From: an uncultured Desulfovibrio sp.
GTDB lineage: Bacteria > Desulfobacterota > Desulfovibrionia > Desulfovibrionales > Desulfovibrionaceae
Length of the DNA: 13,292 nucleotides
Reading direction: 5' to 3'
Assembly (NCBI GenBank): GCA_900547595.1
Contig: URHE01000050.1
Span: 1 to 13,292, forward strand
Numbering within the stretch: position 1 is the stretch's first letter; each line of letters starts with the position of its first letter. A model generated the notes under the pieces. The model did no database searches. It was not told the DNA's origin and saw only the letters and a list, made by a program, of their open reading frames with translations. Both the position numbers and the translations under genes were made by a program. This document shows positions 6,441 to 12,369 of the stretch, piece by piece.

Positions 6441-7714
6441 CCGCGCCGGTTCTTTTGTTCACCTCGTTCGGTGTGCTCCTGCTCATGGGGGCGCCCATCA
6501 CCCTGGCGCTTTCCGCCTCGGCGGCGCTCACCTATATTTTTGTCGGCCAGGAGCTGACGACCCTTGTGCAGATCGCCTTTTCGTCGGTCAACAGTTTTCC
6601 CATCATGGCGTTGCCCGCTTTTGTGCTGGCGGGCGCGCTCATGGAGAGCGCGGGGATCTCGCGCCGCATCGTCGCCGTTGCCGAGCACATGGTGGGGCGG
6701 ATGAACGGCGGTCTGGCCGTGACCACCGTCCTCGCGTGCGTGTTCTTCGGTGCCATTTCCGGCTCCGGCCCGGCCACGACGGCCGCCGTGGGGATGCTCA
6801 TGATCCCCGCCATGGTCAAGCGCGGCTATGCCAAGGACTATGCGGCCACAGCCGTGGCCACCTCCGGCGGCATCGGCATCATCATCCCGCCGAGCATCCC
6901 CATGGTCATCTACGGGGTCTGCGCCCAGGCATCGATCACCAAGATGTTTCTGGGGGGCGTGGTGCCGGGCCTTGTTTTCGCCCTGTCCCTCATTGCCGTG
7001 CACATGTTCCTGTGCCGGGGCAAGGATCTCACGCAGGGCATGGCGCCGTTGTCACTTCTGGGCCTTCTGAAGAGCATGAAGGAGGGTTTTTTCGCCATCA
7101 TGGCGCCCGTCCTCATCCTCGGCGGCATCTACAGCGGCATGTTCACACCCACTGAAGCCGCCATCGTGGCAATTTTCTACACCCTGTTCATTGGCACCTT
7201 CCTGTATCGGGAACTGCGCTTCAAGGATTTTCTGAAGTCGCTGGAGACCACATGCTGGATCACCGGCCGCGTGCTCATCATCATGTTCGCCGCCTATGCC
7301 TTCGGACGCCTTCTGGTGCAGTACCAGATACCCACCGTCATTGCGCAGGGCATGCTCTCCATCTCCGACAATCCGGCGGTGATCTGGGGCATGGTCATCA
7401 TCTTTCTGCTTTTTCTCGGCATGTTCATGGAGACGCTTGCCATCATCATGCTGGTCACGCCGGTGCTCCTGCCCGTGATGACGAGCATCGGGGTGGACCC
7501 CATCCATTTCGGGGTGGTGCTGGTCTGCTGCTGCGCCATCGGGTTTTCCACGCCGCCGCTGGGGGAGAACCTGTTCGTCGCCTCGGGCATTTCCGGCATC
7601 AATCTTGAGCGGCTGGCCGTGCGGGCGCTCCCGTTCTGCCTCATGAACATCGTCGCCATTCTTCTCATGGCCGCGTTTCCCGCGCTTATCCTCTGGCTGC
7701 CCGGGCTCTTTTAG
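6437..7714 (+). CDS. dctM: TRAP transporter large permease, DctM family
   Basis: This 425-residue, strongly hydrophobic protein is the sodium-coupled transport subunit of the TRAP system, with about 11-12 membrane segments. Family features include the opening MTAPVLLFTSFGVLLLMGAP, FGAISGSGPATTAAVG in the first half, GGIGIIIPPSIPMVIYG (the conserved P-P-S region), FTPTEAA in the middle and GFSTPPLGENLF near the C terminus, which mirrors the first repeat. The length equals the family norm. GGAGGG at about 6423-6428 lies inside the end of dctQ and the ATG overlaps the dctQ stop. The gene ends 145 bases before the dehydrogenase start, and a new operator and promoter lie in that gap, so the dehydrogenase can be driven both by read-through and by its own promoter. 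Confidence 0.95.
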   Translation: MTAPVLLFTSFGVLLLMGAPITLALSASAALTYIFVGQELTTLVQIAFSSVNSFPIMALPAFVLAGALMESAGISRRIVAVAEHMVGRMNGGLAVTTVLACVFFGAISGSGPATTAAVGMLMIPAMVKRGYAKDYAATAVATSGGIGIIIPPSIPMVIYGVCAQASITKMFLGGVVPGLVFALSLIAVHMFLCRGKDLTQGMAPLSLLGLLKSMKEGFFAIMAPVLILGGIYSGMFTPTEAAIVAIFYTLFIGTFLYRELRFKDFLKSLETTCWITGRVLIIMFAAYAFGRLLVQYQIPTVIAQGMLSISDNPAVIWGMVIIFLLFLGMFMETLAIIMLVTPVLLPVMTSIGVDPIHFGVVLVCCCAIGFSTPPLGENLFVASGISGINLERLAVRALPFCLMNIVAILLMAAFPALILWLPGLF

Positions 7715-7763
7715 CCTGGGCGCGGGGAAGCGGGAGATCGAAGGAGGTGCCGGGCAGATGAAT

Positions 7764-7787
7764 ATTTTATGAAATATTTTATAAAAT
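7764..7787. promoter_or_regulatory. Second copy of the palindromic operator, before the HisD-like gene
   Basis: ATTTTATGA (7764-7772) and TTATAAAAT (7779-7787) are separated by AATATT. Compared with the copy before dctP the left arm is identical, the right arm differs at one base (C to T), and both the 6-bp gap and the 3-bp distance to the -35 are the same. Such conservation in otherwise unrelated GC-rich sequence strongly suggests a common regulator. Confidence 0.72.
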
Positions 7788-7790
7788 ATA

Positions 7791-7819
7791 TTGACACACG
7801 CAGAGCCTCAGCATAGCCT
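7791..7819 (+). promoter_or_regulatory. Promoter of the HisD-like dehydrogenase gene
   Basis: TTGACA (7791-7796), then a 17-bp spacer, then TAGCCT (7814-7819). The -35 is perfect and the -10 weak, as at dctP. Transcription would begin near 7826, about 34 bases before the start codon. Confidence 0.6.
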
Positions 7820-7859
7820 CGCCTCAACGAGGGAGCATTTCCACAAGGAGGAGAACCCC

Positions 7860-9170
7860 ATGGAGTTTCTTAAGCAAGCGCGCAAAAGTACCGAGCAGAA
7901 CAGTCAGGAAGCCCGCGATGTCGTCCTCAAGGTCCTTGCCGAGATCAGGGAGGGCAGGGAGGACGCCGTGCGGGAACTTGCCCGCAAGTTCGACAAATGG
8001 GAAGGCGAGTTCATCCTGAGCGAGGAAAAGAAAAAGCGCCTGATCGCCGCCGTCCCCGAACGGGTGAAAGAGGACCTCCGCTTTGCGCACAAACAGGTTT
8101 CCGCGTTTGCCGAGGCGCAACGGAACAGCCTCAGGGAGTTCGTGGTGGAGGTGACGCCCGGCATCCGTCTCGGGCAGAGGATCCTGCCCGTGGATGTGGC
8201 CGGCTGCTATGTGCCGGGGGGCCGTTTCGCGCATGCCTGTTCCGCCGTCATGAGCATCGCCACGGCCAAGGCTGCCGGCGTGCCGTTCGTGATCGCCGCC
8301 ACGCCGCCACGCGGGGATTCCATCGACCCTGCGGTCTGCTATGCCATGGAACTCTCCGGCGCGGACATCATCCTGGAAATGGGCGGTATCCAGGCCATTG
8401 CCACCATGGCCTACGGCCTGTTCACCGGAAAGCCGGCAAACATGCTCGTCGGTCCCGGCAATGCCTTTGTGGCCGAGGCCAAGGCGGTGCTCAACGGCAT
8501 CGGCCATTGCGGCATAGATGTGTTTGCCGGACCTACCGAATCCGGCATCATCGCCGACGAGACGGCCGACCCCATGACCGTTGCCGTCGATCTGGTATCG
8601 CAGGCGGAGCATGGCTACAATTCGCCGGTGTGGCTTTTCACGACCAGCCGCGAGGTCGGCGAAAGAGTCGCCGAACTGGTGCCGCTGCTCTGCAAGGACA
8701 TGCCGGACCCGGCTGTGCCCGCCACTGCCTGGGCCGATTATGGCGAGATACTCCTGTGCGCGGATCGTGAAGAAGCCGCGCGCATGTCCGATCTGTATGC
8801 GCCCGAACATATCCAGGTCATGGCCCGGGACCTGGACTGGTGGGTGGGCCGTCTGCGCTGCTACGGCTCCATGTTCCTCGGCGAGGGCAGCACCGTGCCC
8901 CAGGGCGACAAGTGCTCCGGCACCAACCATATCCTTCCCACCAAGCGCGCCGCCTATTTCAGCGGCGGCCTGAACGTCCACAAGTTTCTCAAGATATGCA
9001 CCTATCAGGAGATCACGAAGGAAGCCAACGAAATCATCAGTCCTGTGGCCTCGCGTCTCTCCCGCGTGGAAGGCATGGAAGGCCACGCGCGGGCCTGCGA
9101 CTGGCGCCTGACCAAGTTTTTCCCTGGCCGGGAATGGGATTTCCCGGTCTATCGGCATCCCGTCTACTAG
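7860..9170 (+). CDS. HisD-family Zn/NAD dehydrogenase, candidate sulfopropanediol (DHPS) dehydrogenase HpsN-like
   Basis: A 436-residue cytoplasmic enzyme of the histidinol dehydrogenase superfamily, which oxidises an alcohol through an aldehyde to an acid using two NAD+. ATG 7860 is chosen because AAGGAG (7845-7850) precedes it by 9 bases; an in-frame ATG at about 7791 lies inside the promoter. Zinc ligands and catalytic residues line up with E. coli HisD by motif and spacing: Q248 and H251 in SQAEHG, D350 in QGDKCSGTNHILPT, H409 in EGMEGHARA, and E316-H317 in APEHI. The variant motifs GCYVPGGRFAH, DLDWW and GGLNVHKF, the C-terminal segment HARACDWRL, and the TRAP/GntR neighbours point to the HpsN-type branch and not to histidine synthesis. 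HpsN turns (R)-DHPS into (R)-sulfolactate. The substrate remains inferred, since sulfolactate-cleaving genes are absent here. Its TAG stop overlaps the end of a mobile repeat. Confidence 0.85.
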   Translation: MEFLKQARKSTEQNSQEARDVVLKVLAEIREGREDAVRELARKFDKWEGEFILSEEKKKRLIAAVPERVKEDLRFAHKQVSAFAEAQRNSLREFVVEVTPGIRLGQRILPVDVAGCYVPGGRFAHACSAVMSIATAKAAGVPFVIAATPPRGDSIDPAVCYAMELSGADIILEMGGIQAIATMAYGLFTGKPANMLVGPGNAFVAEAKAVLNGIGHCGIDVFAGPTESGIIADETADPMTVAVDLVSQAEHGYNSPVWLFTTSREVGERVAELVPLLCKDMPDPAVPATAWADYGEILLCADREEAARMSDLYAPEHIQVMARDLDWWVGRLRCYGSMFLGEGSTVPQGDKCSGTNHILPTKRAAYFSGGLNVHKFLKICTYQEITKEANEIISPVASRLSRVEGMEGHARACDWRLTKFFPGREWDFPVYRHPVY

Positions 9171-9321
9171 TGTCTGCTTGCAAAAGCAGACACTGCAAAA
9201 CCCGTAAGGGTTTTGCGGCGGCATAGCCGGGTTCGTTCGCGAAAAACCACGCTTTTTCGCGAACGATCCTGCAAAAATTCTTCGCGGAATTTTGCGCAGA
9301 ATTTTTGCAATTAGACACTAG
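9167..9321. mobile_element. 155-bp MITE-like element with 19-bp terminal inverted repeats
   Basis: The left end (9167-9185) and the reverse complement of the right end (9303-9321) read CTAGTGTCT-nn-TTGCAAAA and match at 17 of 19 positions. Inside is a chain of hairpins: 9169-9194 (11-bp stem, loop GCAA), 9195-9216 (9-bp stem, loop GTAA), 9233-9266 (14-bp stem, loop CCACGC) and 9270-9309 (11-bp stem). There is no coding capacity. CTAG at both ends fits insertion into a CTAG target with TA duplication, a habit known for IS630-type transposases; a non-autonomous IS630-group derivative is the best guess. The first bases form the stop codon of the dehydrogenase gene. Confidence 0.6.
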
Positions 9322-9333
9322 GGTCAGACCCTA
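9319..9333. repeat. 15-bp palindrome TAGGGTC-A-GACCCTA
   Basis: A perfect 7-bp inverted repeat around a single A, overlapping the right end of the MITE-like element. If the element were removed by joining the two CTAG ends, this palindrome would begin at the dehydrogenase stop codon, so it may be part of the original 3' end of that gene or part of an older repeat. Confidence 0.5.
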
Positions 9334-9371
9334 TTATCGTTCCAGTGCTTTGGAGGATGGTGGGTTGTATT

Positions 9372-9520
9372 GCCGCAATTATCCGTCAAAAACAGTCTTT
9401 TCCGCGCTGGCTGCGTCAGCGGACGATTTTCGTCGGTCATGTACTTGAGTACACTCCCTCCAAAAATCGTCCGCTTCCTTGCCAGCGCGAAAAATTCTTA
9501 TTTTTTAGGATTCTTGCGGC
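9372..9520. repeat. 149-bp imperfect inverted repeat centred near 9446
   Basis: Symmetric arms run inward from GCCGCAA (9372-9378) / TTGCGGC (9514-9520), through CGCGCTGGC (9403-9411) / GCCAGCGCG (9481-9489), and AGCGGACGATTTT (9418-9430) / AAAATCGTCCGCT (9463-9475), to the centre GTACTTGAGTAC (9441-9452). Between the paired blocks the arms keep equal or nearly equal length but diverge. Weak symmetry continues outward to about 9358 and 9530. It encodes nothing credible and looks like a dispersed intergenic or mobile repeat. Confidence 0.6.
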
Positions 9521-9528
9521 GACAGCCA

Positions 9529-9553
9529 CCGCCCGAAGCAGAGCTTCGGGCGG
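9529..9553. repeat. Perfect 11-bp hairpin next to the long inverted repeat
   Basis: CCGCCCGAAGC (9529-9539) pairs with GCTTCGGGCGG (9543-9553) around AGA. No T-tract follows on either strand, so it is better seen as part of the repeat cluster than as a canonical terminator, though it may still block transcription into the aminotransferase gene. Confidence 0.5.
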
Positions 9554-9625
9554 ATAAAGGAAAAAAGTCTCCTTTTGCAAGTAACAAATAGACAATGCCT
9601 CAATGGTTTTTGATGAGGCCTGAGC

Positions 9626-9664
9626 CTAGAGCGTTTTCGCAATGAAGCTGTAGGAACGCTCCGG
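9626..9664. repeat. Short repeat copy B (CTAGAGCGTTTTC ... AACGCTCCGG)
   Basis: CTAGAGCGTTTTC (9626-9638) and AACGCTCCGG (9655-9664) recall the words at 3931-3943 and 3867-3876. GAGCGTT (9629-9635) pairs with AACGCTC (9655-9661) as a 7-bp stem. With copy A it frames the gntR-to-dehydrogenase block. Just upstream, GCCTCA (9597-9602) and TGAGGC (9614-9619) form another small hairpin. Confidence 0.4.
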
Positions 9665-9679
9665 CGGCTGCGGGGCGGA

Positions 9680-9731
9680 CGCCCGTGCCGGGGCAGCCGT
9701 GCCGCCAGGCGCCGGCGGTCCGGCACGGGCG
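9680..9731 (+). other. Structured leader upstream of the aminotransferase gene
   Basis: CGCCCGTGCCGG (9680-9691) pairs perfectly with CCGGCACGGGCG (9720-9731), a 12-bp GC-rich stem. The 28-base loop contains a nested CCGCC/GGCGG pair. GGGAAACGG and then TTTTT (9740-9744) follow, 22 bases before the start codon. The position suggests an attenuator or a terminator of upstream transcription, but the T-run is displaced from the stem and no leader peptide is evident. Confidence 0.4.
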
Positions 9732-9767
9732 GGAAACGGTTTTTCCTATCAGATGCGGGAGGAACGT

Positions 9768-10961
9768 ATGCGTGTGTTCAACAAGGATTTTACGCAGCAG
9801 GAAGCGATTCCCGAAGCGGGCATCGAAAAGGCCCTGGAAGTGCTCCGCTCCGGGAGGTTGCACCGCTACAATCTGCTGCCCGGCGAAAAAGGACTGGTGT
9901 GCGAGCTTGAAGAGGCATTCGCGGCGTATATGGGAACGCGTTACTGCCTTGCCTGCGCGTCATGCGGGTCCGCGCTTTTTCTGGCGCTCAAGGGGGTGGG
10001 GGTCCGCCCCGGCGACAAGGTGCTGTGCAATGCCTATACGCTTGCCCCTGTTCCCGGCGCCATCGAGCATTGCGGCGCCCGCACGGTGCTGGTCGATATT
10101 CTGGACGACTACACCATCGACCCGGAGGACCTCGCGGCCAAGGCCGAGGCCACGGGCGCCCGGTTCCTCATGCTCTCGCATATGCGGGGCCACATCGCCC
10201 ATATGGACCGGGTGATGGAGGTGTGCGAGCGTTTCGGCCTGGTGCTGGTGGAGGACTGCGCCCATACCATGGGCGCCACCTGGGACGGAAGGAAGAGCGG
10301 CACATTCGGCAGGGTGGGCTGTTACAGCACCCAGACCTACAAGCACATGAATTCCGGTGAAGGCGGCCTGCTGGTGACCGATGACGGGAACGTCATGGCC
10401 CGCGCCATCATCCATTCCGGCTCGTACATGATCTATGGGACGCATACTTCCCGGCCCCCGCTGGAGGCGTTTGAGGAAGTAAAGTGGACCACGCCCAACT
10501 TTTCCCTGCGCATGGACCATCTGCGCGCGGCGCTCCTGCTCCCCCAGCTGGAGCGGCTGGAGACGCAGTGCGGGCGCTGGAACGAGCTTTATGACCATAC
10601 GGAACGGCTGCTCCGCGAGATCCCGGGCATCAGCTGTCCGCCGCGCGACCCCCGCGAGCACTATGTGGGAAGTTCCATCCAGTTCAATATTGACGGAGCT
10701 TCCGCCAGGGACATCAAAAAGTTTCTTGAGGAGACGGCGGCCAGGGGCGTCCAGATCAAGTGGTTCGGCAATGACGTGCCGGTGGGCTTTACCAGCAGCT
10801 ATGACAGCTGGCGGTATATCCCCGACCTGCCGGAACTGCCCAACACAAAGCGTGTGCTTGCCACCATGTGTGACATGCGCCTGCCATTGACGTTCACCAG
10901 GGAGGATTGCGACTGCATCGTCGCCATCATCCGCGAAGTGCTGGAGGATATCCGGCGATAA
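9768..10961 (+). CDS. DegT/DnrJ/EryC1/StrS-family PLP aminotransferase
   Basis: A 397-residue fold-type I PLP enzyme. The Schiff-base lysine is K192 in STQTYKHMNSGEGG; the cofactor-nitrogen aspartate is D163 in LVEDCAHTMGA; the phosphate-binding turn is ASCGSAL (64-70) where sugar aminotransferases usually have SGTxAL. ATG 9768 follows GGGAGGAA (9757-9764); upstream in-frame ATGs at 9753 and 9699 lack good ribosome sites. Most relatives transfer an amino group to a keto-sugar nucleotide during cell-surface glycan or antibiotic synthesis, but no sugar-nucleotide or glycosyltransferase gene is nearby. The sequence looks divergent, so a catabolic or other transamination substrate is possible. 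It is separated from the dehydrogenase by about 600 bases of repeats and has no copy of the palindromic operator. Family assignment is firm; substrate unknown. Confidence 0.88.
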   Translation: MRVFNKDFTQQEAIPEAGIEKALEVLRSGRLHRYNLLPGEKGLVCELEEAFAAYMGTRYCLACASCGSALFLALKGVGVRPGDKVLCNAYTLAPVPGAIEHCGARTVLVDILDDYTIDPEDLAAKAEATGARFLMLSHMRGHIAHMDRVMEVCERFGLVLVEDCAHTMGATWDGRKSGTFGRVGCYSTQTYKHMNSGEGGLLVTDDGNVMARAIIHSGSYMIYGTHTSRPPLEAFEEVKWTTPNFSLRMDHLRAALLLPQLERLETQCGRWNELYDHTERLLREIPGISCPPRDPREHYVGSSIQFNIDGASARDIKKFLEETAARGVQIKWFGNDVPVGFTSSYDSWRYIPDLPELPNTKRVLATMCDMRLPLTFTREDCDCIVAIIREVLEDIRR

Positions 10962-10983
10962 GGCGCCCACCGGCGCGCCTTTT
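10960..10983 (+). terminator. Hairpin overlapping the aminotransferase stop codon
   Basis: AAGGCGC (10960-10966), which includes the last two bases of the TAA stop, pairs with GCGCCTT (10975-10981) and runs into TTTT (10980-10983). It is a short terminator-like structure, probably working with the stronger one downstream. Confidence 0.55.
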
Positions 10984-10988
10984 CCTGC

Positions 10989-11028
10989 GGCCGGTCTGCC
11001 GCGGGACCGGCCACAGGGGTGCCTGTGG
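10989..11028 (+). repeat. Two tandem hairpins between the aminotransferase gene and mreB
   Basis: GGCCGGTC (10989-10996) pairs with GACCGGCC (11005-11012), and CCACAGG (11011-11017) pairs with CCTGTGG (11022-11028); the two stems share two bases, so they compete or stack. No T-tract follows. Confidence 0.45.
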
Positions 11029-11041
11029 AAACGCCTTGCTG

Positions 11042-11080
11042 CAACCGCCCGCGGAACTTCGCGGGCGGTTGAATTTTTTT
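11042..11080 (+). terminator. Strong Rho-independent terminator upstream of mreB
   Basis: CAACCGCCCGCG (11042-11053) pairs perfectly with CGCGGGCGGTTG (11060-11071) around GAACTT and is followed by AA and seven T residues (11074-11080). It ends upstream transcription and shows that mreB must use its own promoter within 11081-11257. Confidence 0.92.
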
Positions 11081-11207
11081 GCGCGGGCGTCCGCGCGCCC
11101 GGGGGCGGGGAAAAGATTTTGAACTTTCCCCCGCGCGGCTTGACTTCGGGGCGAATTTGGAAGAACACTTTTCAGCCCGGCGCGAAAGCGTTTTCCGGGA
11201 TATTTCT

Positions 11208-11226
11208 GCATGCGCGCCGCGCATGC
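11208..11226 (+). promoter_or_regulatory. Hairpin in the mreB 5' region
   Basis: GCATGCGC (11208-11215) and GCGCATGC (11219-11226) form a perfect 8-bp stem with loop GCC, 31 bases before the mreB start. It could be an mRNA structure or a binding site. A possible -35, TTGACT, lies at about 11140, but no convincing -10 follows. Confidence 0.35.
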
Positions 11227-11257
11227 GCAGCAAGCGGCAGAGCGAGGCGAACGAAGC

Positions 11258-12298
11258 ATGTCCAAGGTTCTGGATGTCGTACTGGGCCTGTTTTCCAACG
11301 ATCTGGCCATCGACCTGGGAACGGCCAATACCTGCGTCTATGTGAAAGGCCAGGGCATCGTGCTGCGCGAGCCCTCGGTGGTGGCCGTCAAGAAGGACGC
11401 GCGCGGCAACAACATGGTGCTTGCCGTCGGGCAGGACGCCAAGCGCATGCTTGGCCGCACGCCCGGCAATATCTGGGCCATCCGTCCCATGAAGGATGGC
11501 GTCATCGCCGACTTTGAGGTCACGGAGGCCATGCTTCGCCACTTCATCGCCAAGGTGCACAATTCCCGGCGCATGGTGCGGCCGAGGATCATGATCTGCG
11601 TGCCCACGGGCATCACCCAGGTGGAAAAGCGCGCGGTCAAGGAGTCGGCCCAGTCCGCCGGCGCCCGCGAGGTCTATCTCATCGAGGAACCCATGGCCGC
11701 GGCCATCGGCGCCGACCTGCCCATTCAGGAGCCCACTTCCAACATGGTGGTGGACATCGGCGGCGGCACCACGGAGGTGGCGGTCATTTCCCTTTCCGGC
11801 ATCGTGTATTCGCGTTCCGTGCGCGTGGGCGGCGACAAGATGGACGAAGCCATCATGACCCACGTCAAGCGCAAGTACAACATGCTCATCGGCGAATCCT
11901 CGGCGGAGGAGATCAAGATCAAGATCGCCTCGGCGTATCCGCAGGACCCGGAACAGCAGATCGAGGTCAAGGGCCGCGATCTCGTCACCGGCATCCCGCA
12001 GAACATCATCATCACCTCCGAGGAAGTGCGCAAGGCCATTTCCGAGCAGGTGGACAGCATCGTCCAGGCCGTGCGCATCGCGCTGGAGCAGACGCCGCCC
12101 GAACTGGCCGCCGACATCGTTGACCGGGGCATCGTGCTCACCGGCGGCGGCGCCCTGCTCAAGGGGCTGGACCAGCTCCTGCGCGAGGAGACCTCGCTGC
12201 CCATCACCGTGGTGGATGATCCGCTCTCCACCGTGGTCGTGGGCACGGGCAAGACGCTGGATAACCTCCACATCTTCAAGGAAGTCTGCATAGATTGA
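11258..12298 (+). CDS. mreB: Rod shape-determining protein MreB
   Basis: This 346-residue bacterial actin forms membrane-associated filaments that guide the elongasome (MreC, MreD, RodA, PBP2) along the side wall. The sequence covers the full actin-type ATPase fold: the amphipathic N terminus with VLGLFSNDLAIDLGTANT (phosphate-1 loop DLGTAN at 19-24), IRPMKDGVIADFEVTEAML, the phosphate-2 loop VVDIGGGTTE, EEPMAAAIGADLPI and the adenosine motif VLTGGGALLKGLD. The length matches the family norm. ATG 11258 is chosen over an in-frame ATG at 11210, because the 16 extra residues are non-homologous-looking and overlap a hairpin; a modest GAGGCGA ribosome site precedes 11258. mreC follows after 71 bases, so the pair is probably one operon. 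Confidence 0.97.
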   Translation: MSKVLDVVLGLFSNDLAIDLGTANTCVYVKGQGIVLREPSVVAVKKDARGNNMVLAVGQDAKRMLGRTPGNIWAIRPMKDGVIADFEVTEAMLRHFIAKVHNSRRMVRPRIMICVPTGITQVEKRAVKESAQSAGAREVYLIEEPMAAAIGADLPIQEPTSNMVVDIGGGTTEVAVISLSGIVYSRSVRVGGDKMDEAIMTHVKRKYNMLIGESSAEEIKIKIASAYPQDPEQQIEVKGRDLVTGIPQNIIITSEEVRKAISEQVDSIVQAVRIALEQTPPELAADIVDRGIVLTGGGALLKGLDQLLREETSLPITVVDDPLSTVVVGTGKTLDNLHIFKEVCID

Positions 12299-12369
12299 GC
12301 GGACCCGCACATGGATACGGCGCCCCGGCCTTCCGGCCGCGGGGCTTCAGCGCCCGGGGGTAGGCTTCC

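Noticed and set aside
7860..9170. The HisD-like gene and the PHP phosphatase (793-1620) as parts of a histidine operon
   Set aside because: They are 6 kb apart and separated by hydG, the oppositely oriented gntR and a TRAP operon; the HisD-like gene has its own operator and promoter shared with dctP, and its variant motifs fit HpsN-type enzymes better.
7824..9224. A 466-codon open frame on the minus strand across the HisD-like gene
   Set aside because: Antisense shadow of a gene with conserved zinc ligands and a good ribosome site. The same holds for long minus-strand frames at 910-1644, 4614-5876, 9960-11168, 10799-12310 and 11725-13149.
9167..9321. CRISPR array or tandem repeat
   Set aside because: The repeated structure is a series of different inverted repeats; there are no regularly spaced direct repeats.
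9345..9591. Small open frames of 70-73 codons on the + strand downstream of the dehydrogenase
   Set aside because: They lie mostly inside the 149-bp inverted repeat, lack ribosome sites and have no recognisable domain; they are best read as chance frames in a repeat.
11210..11257. An N-terminal extension of MreB starting at 11210
   Set aside because: The added 16 residues overlap the 8-bp-stem hairpin and have no resemblance to MreB; starting at 11258 gives the usual 346 residues.
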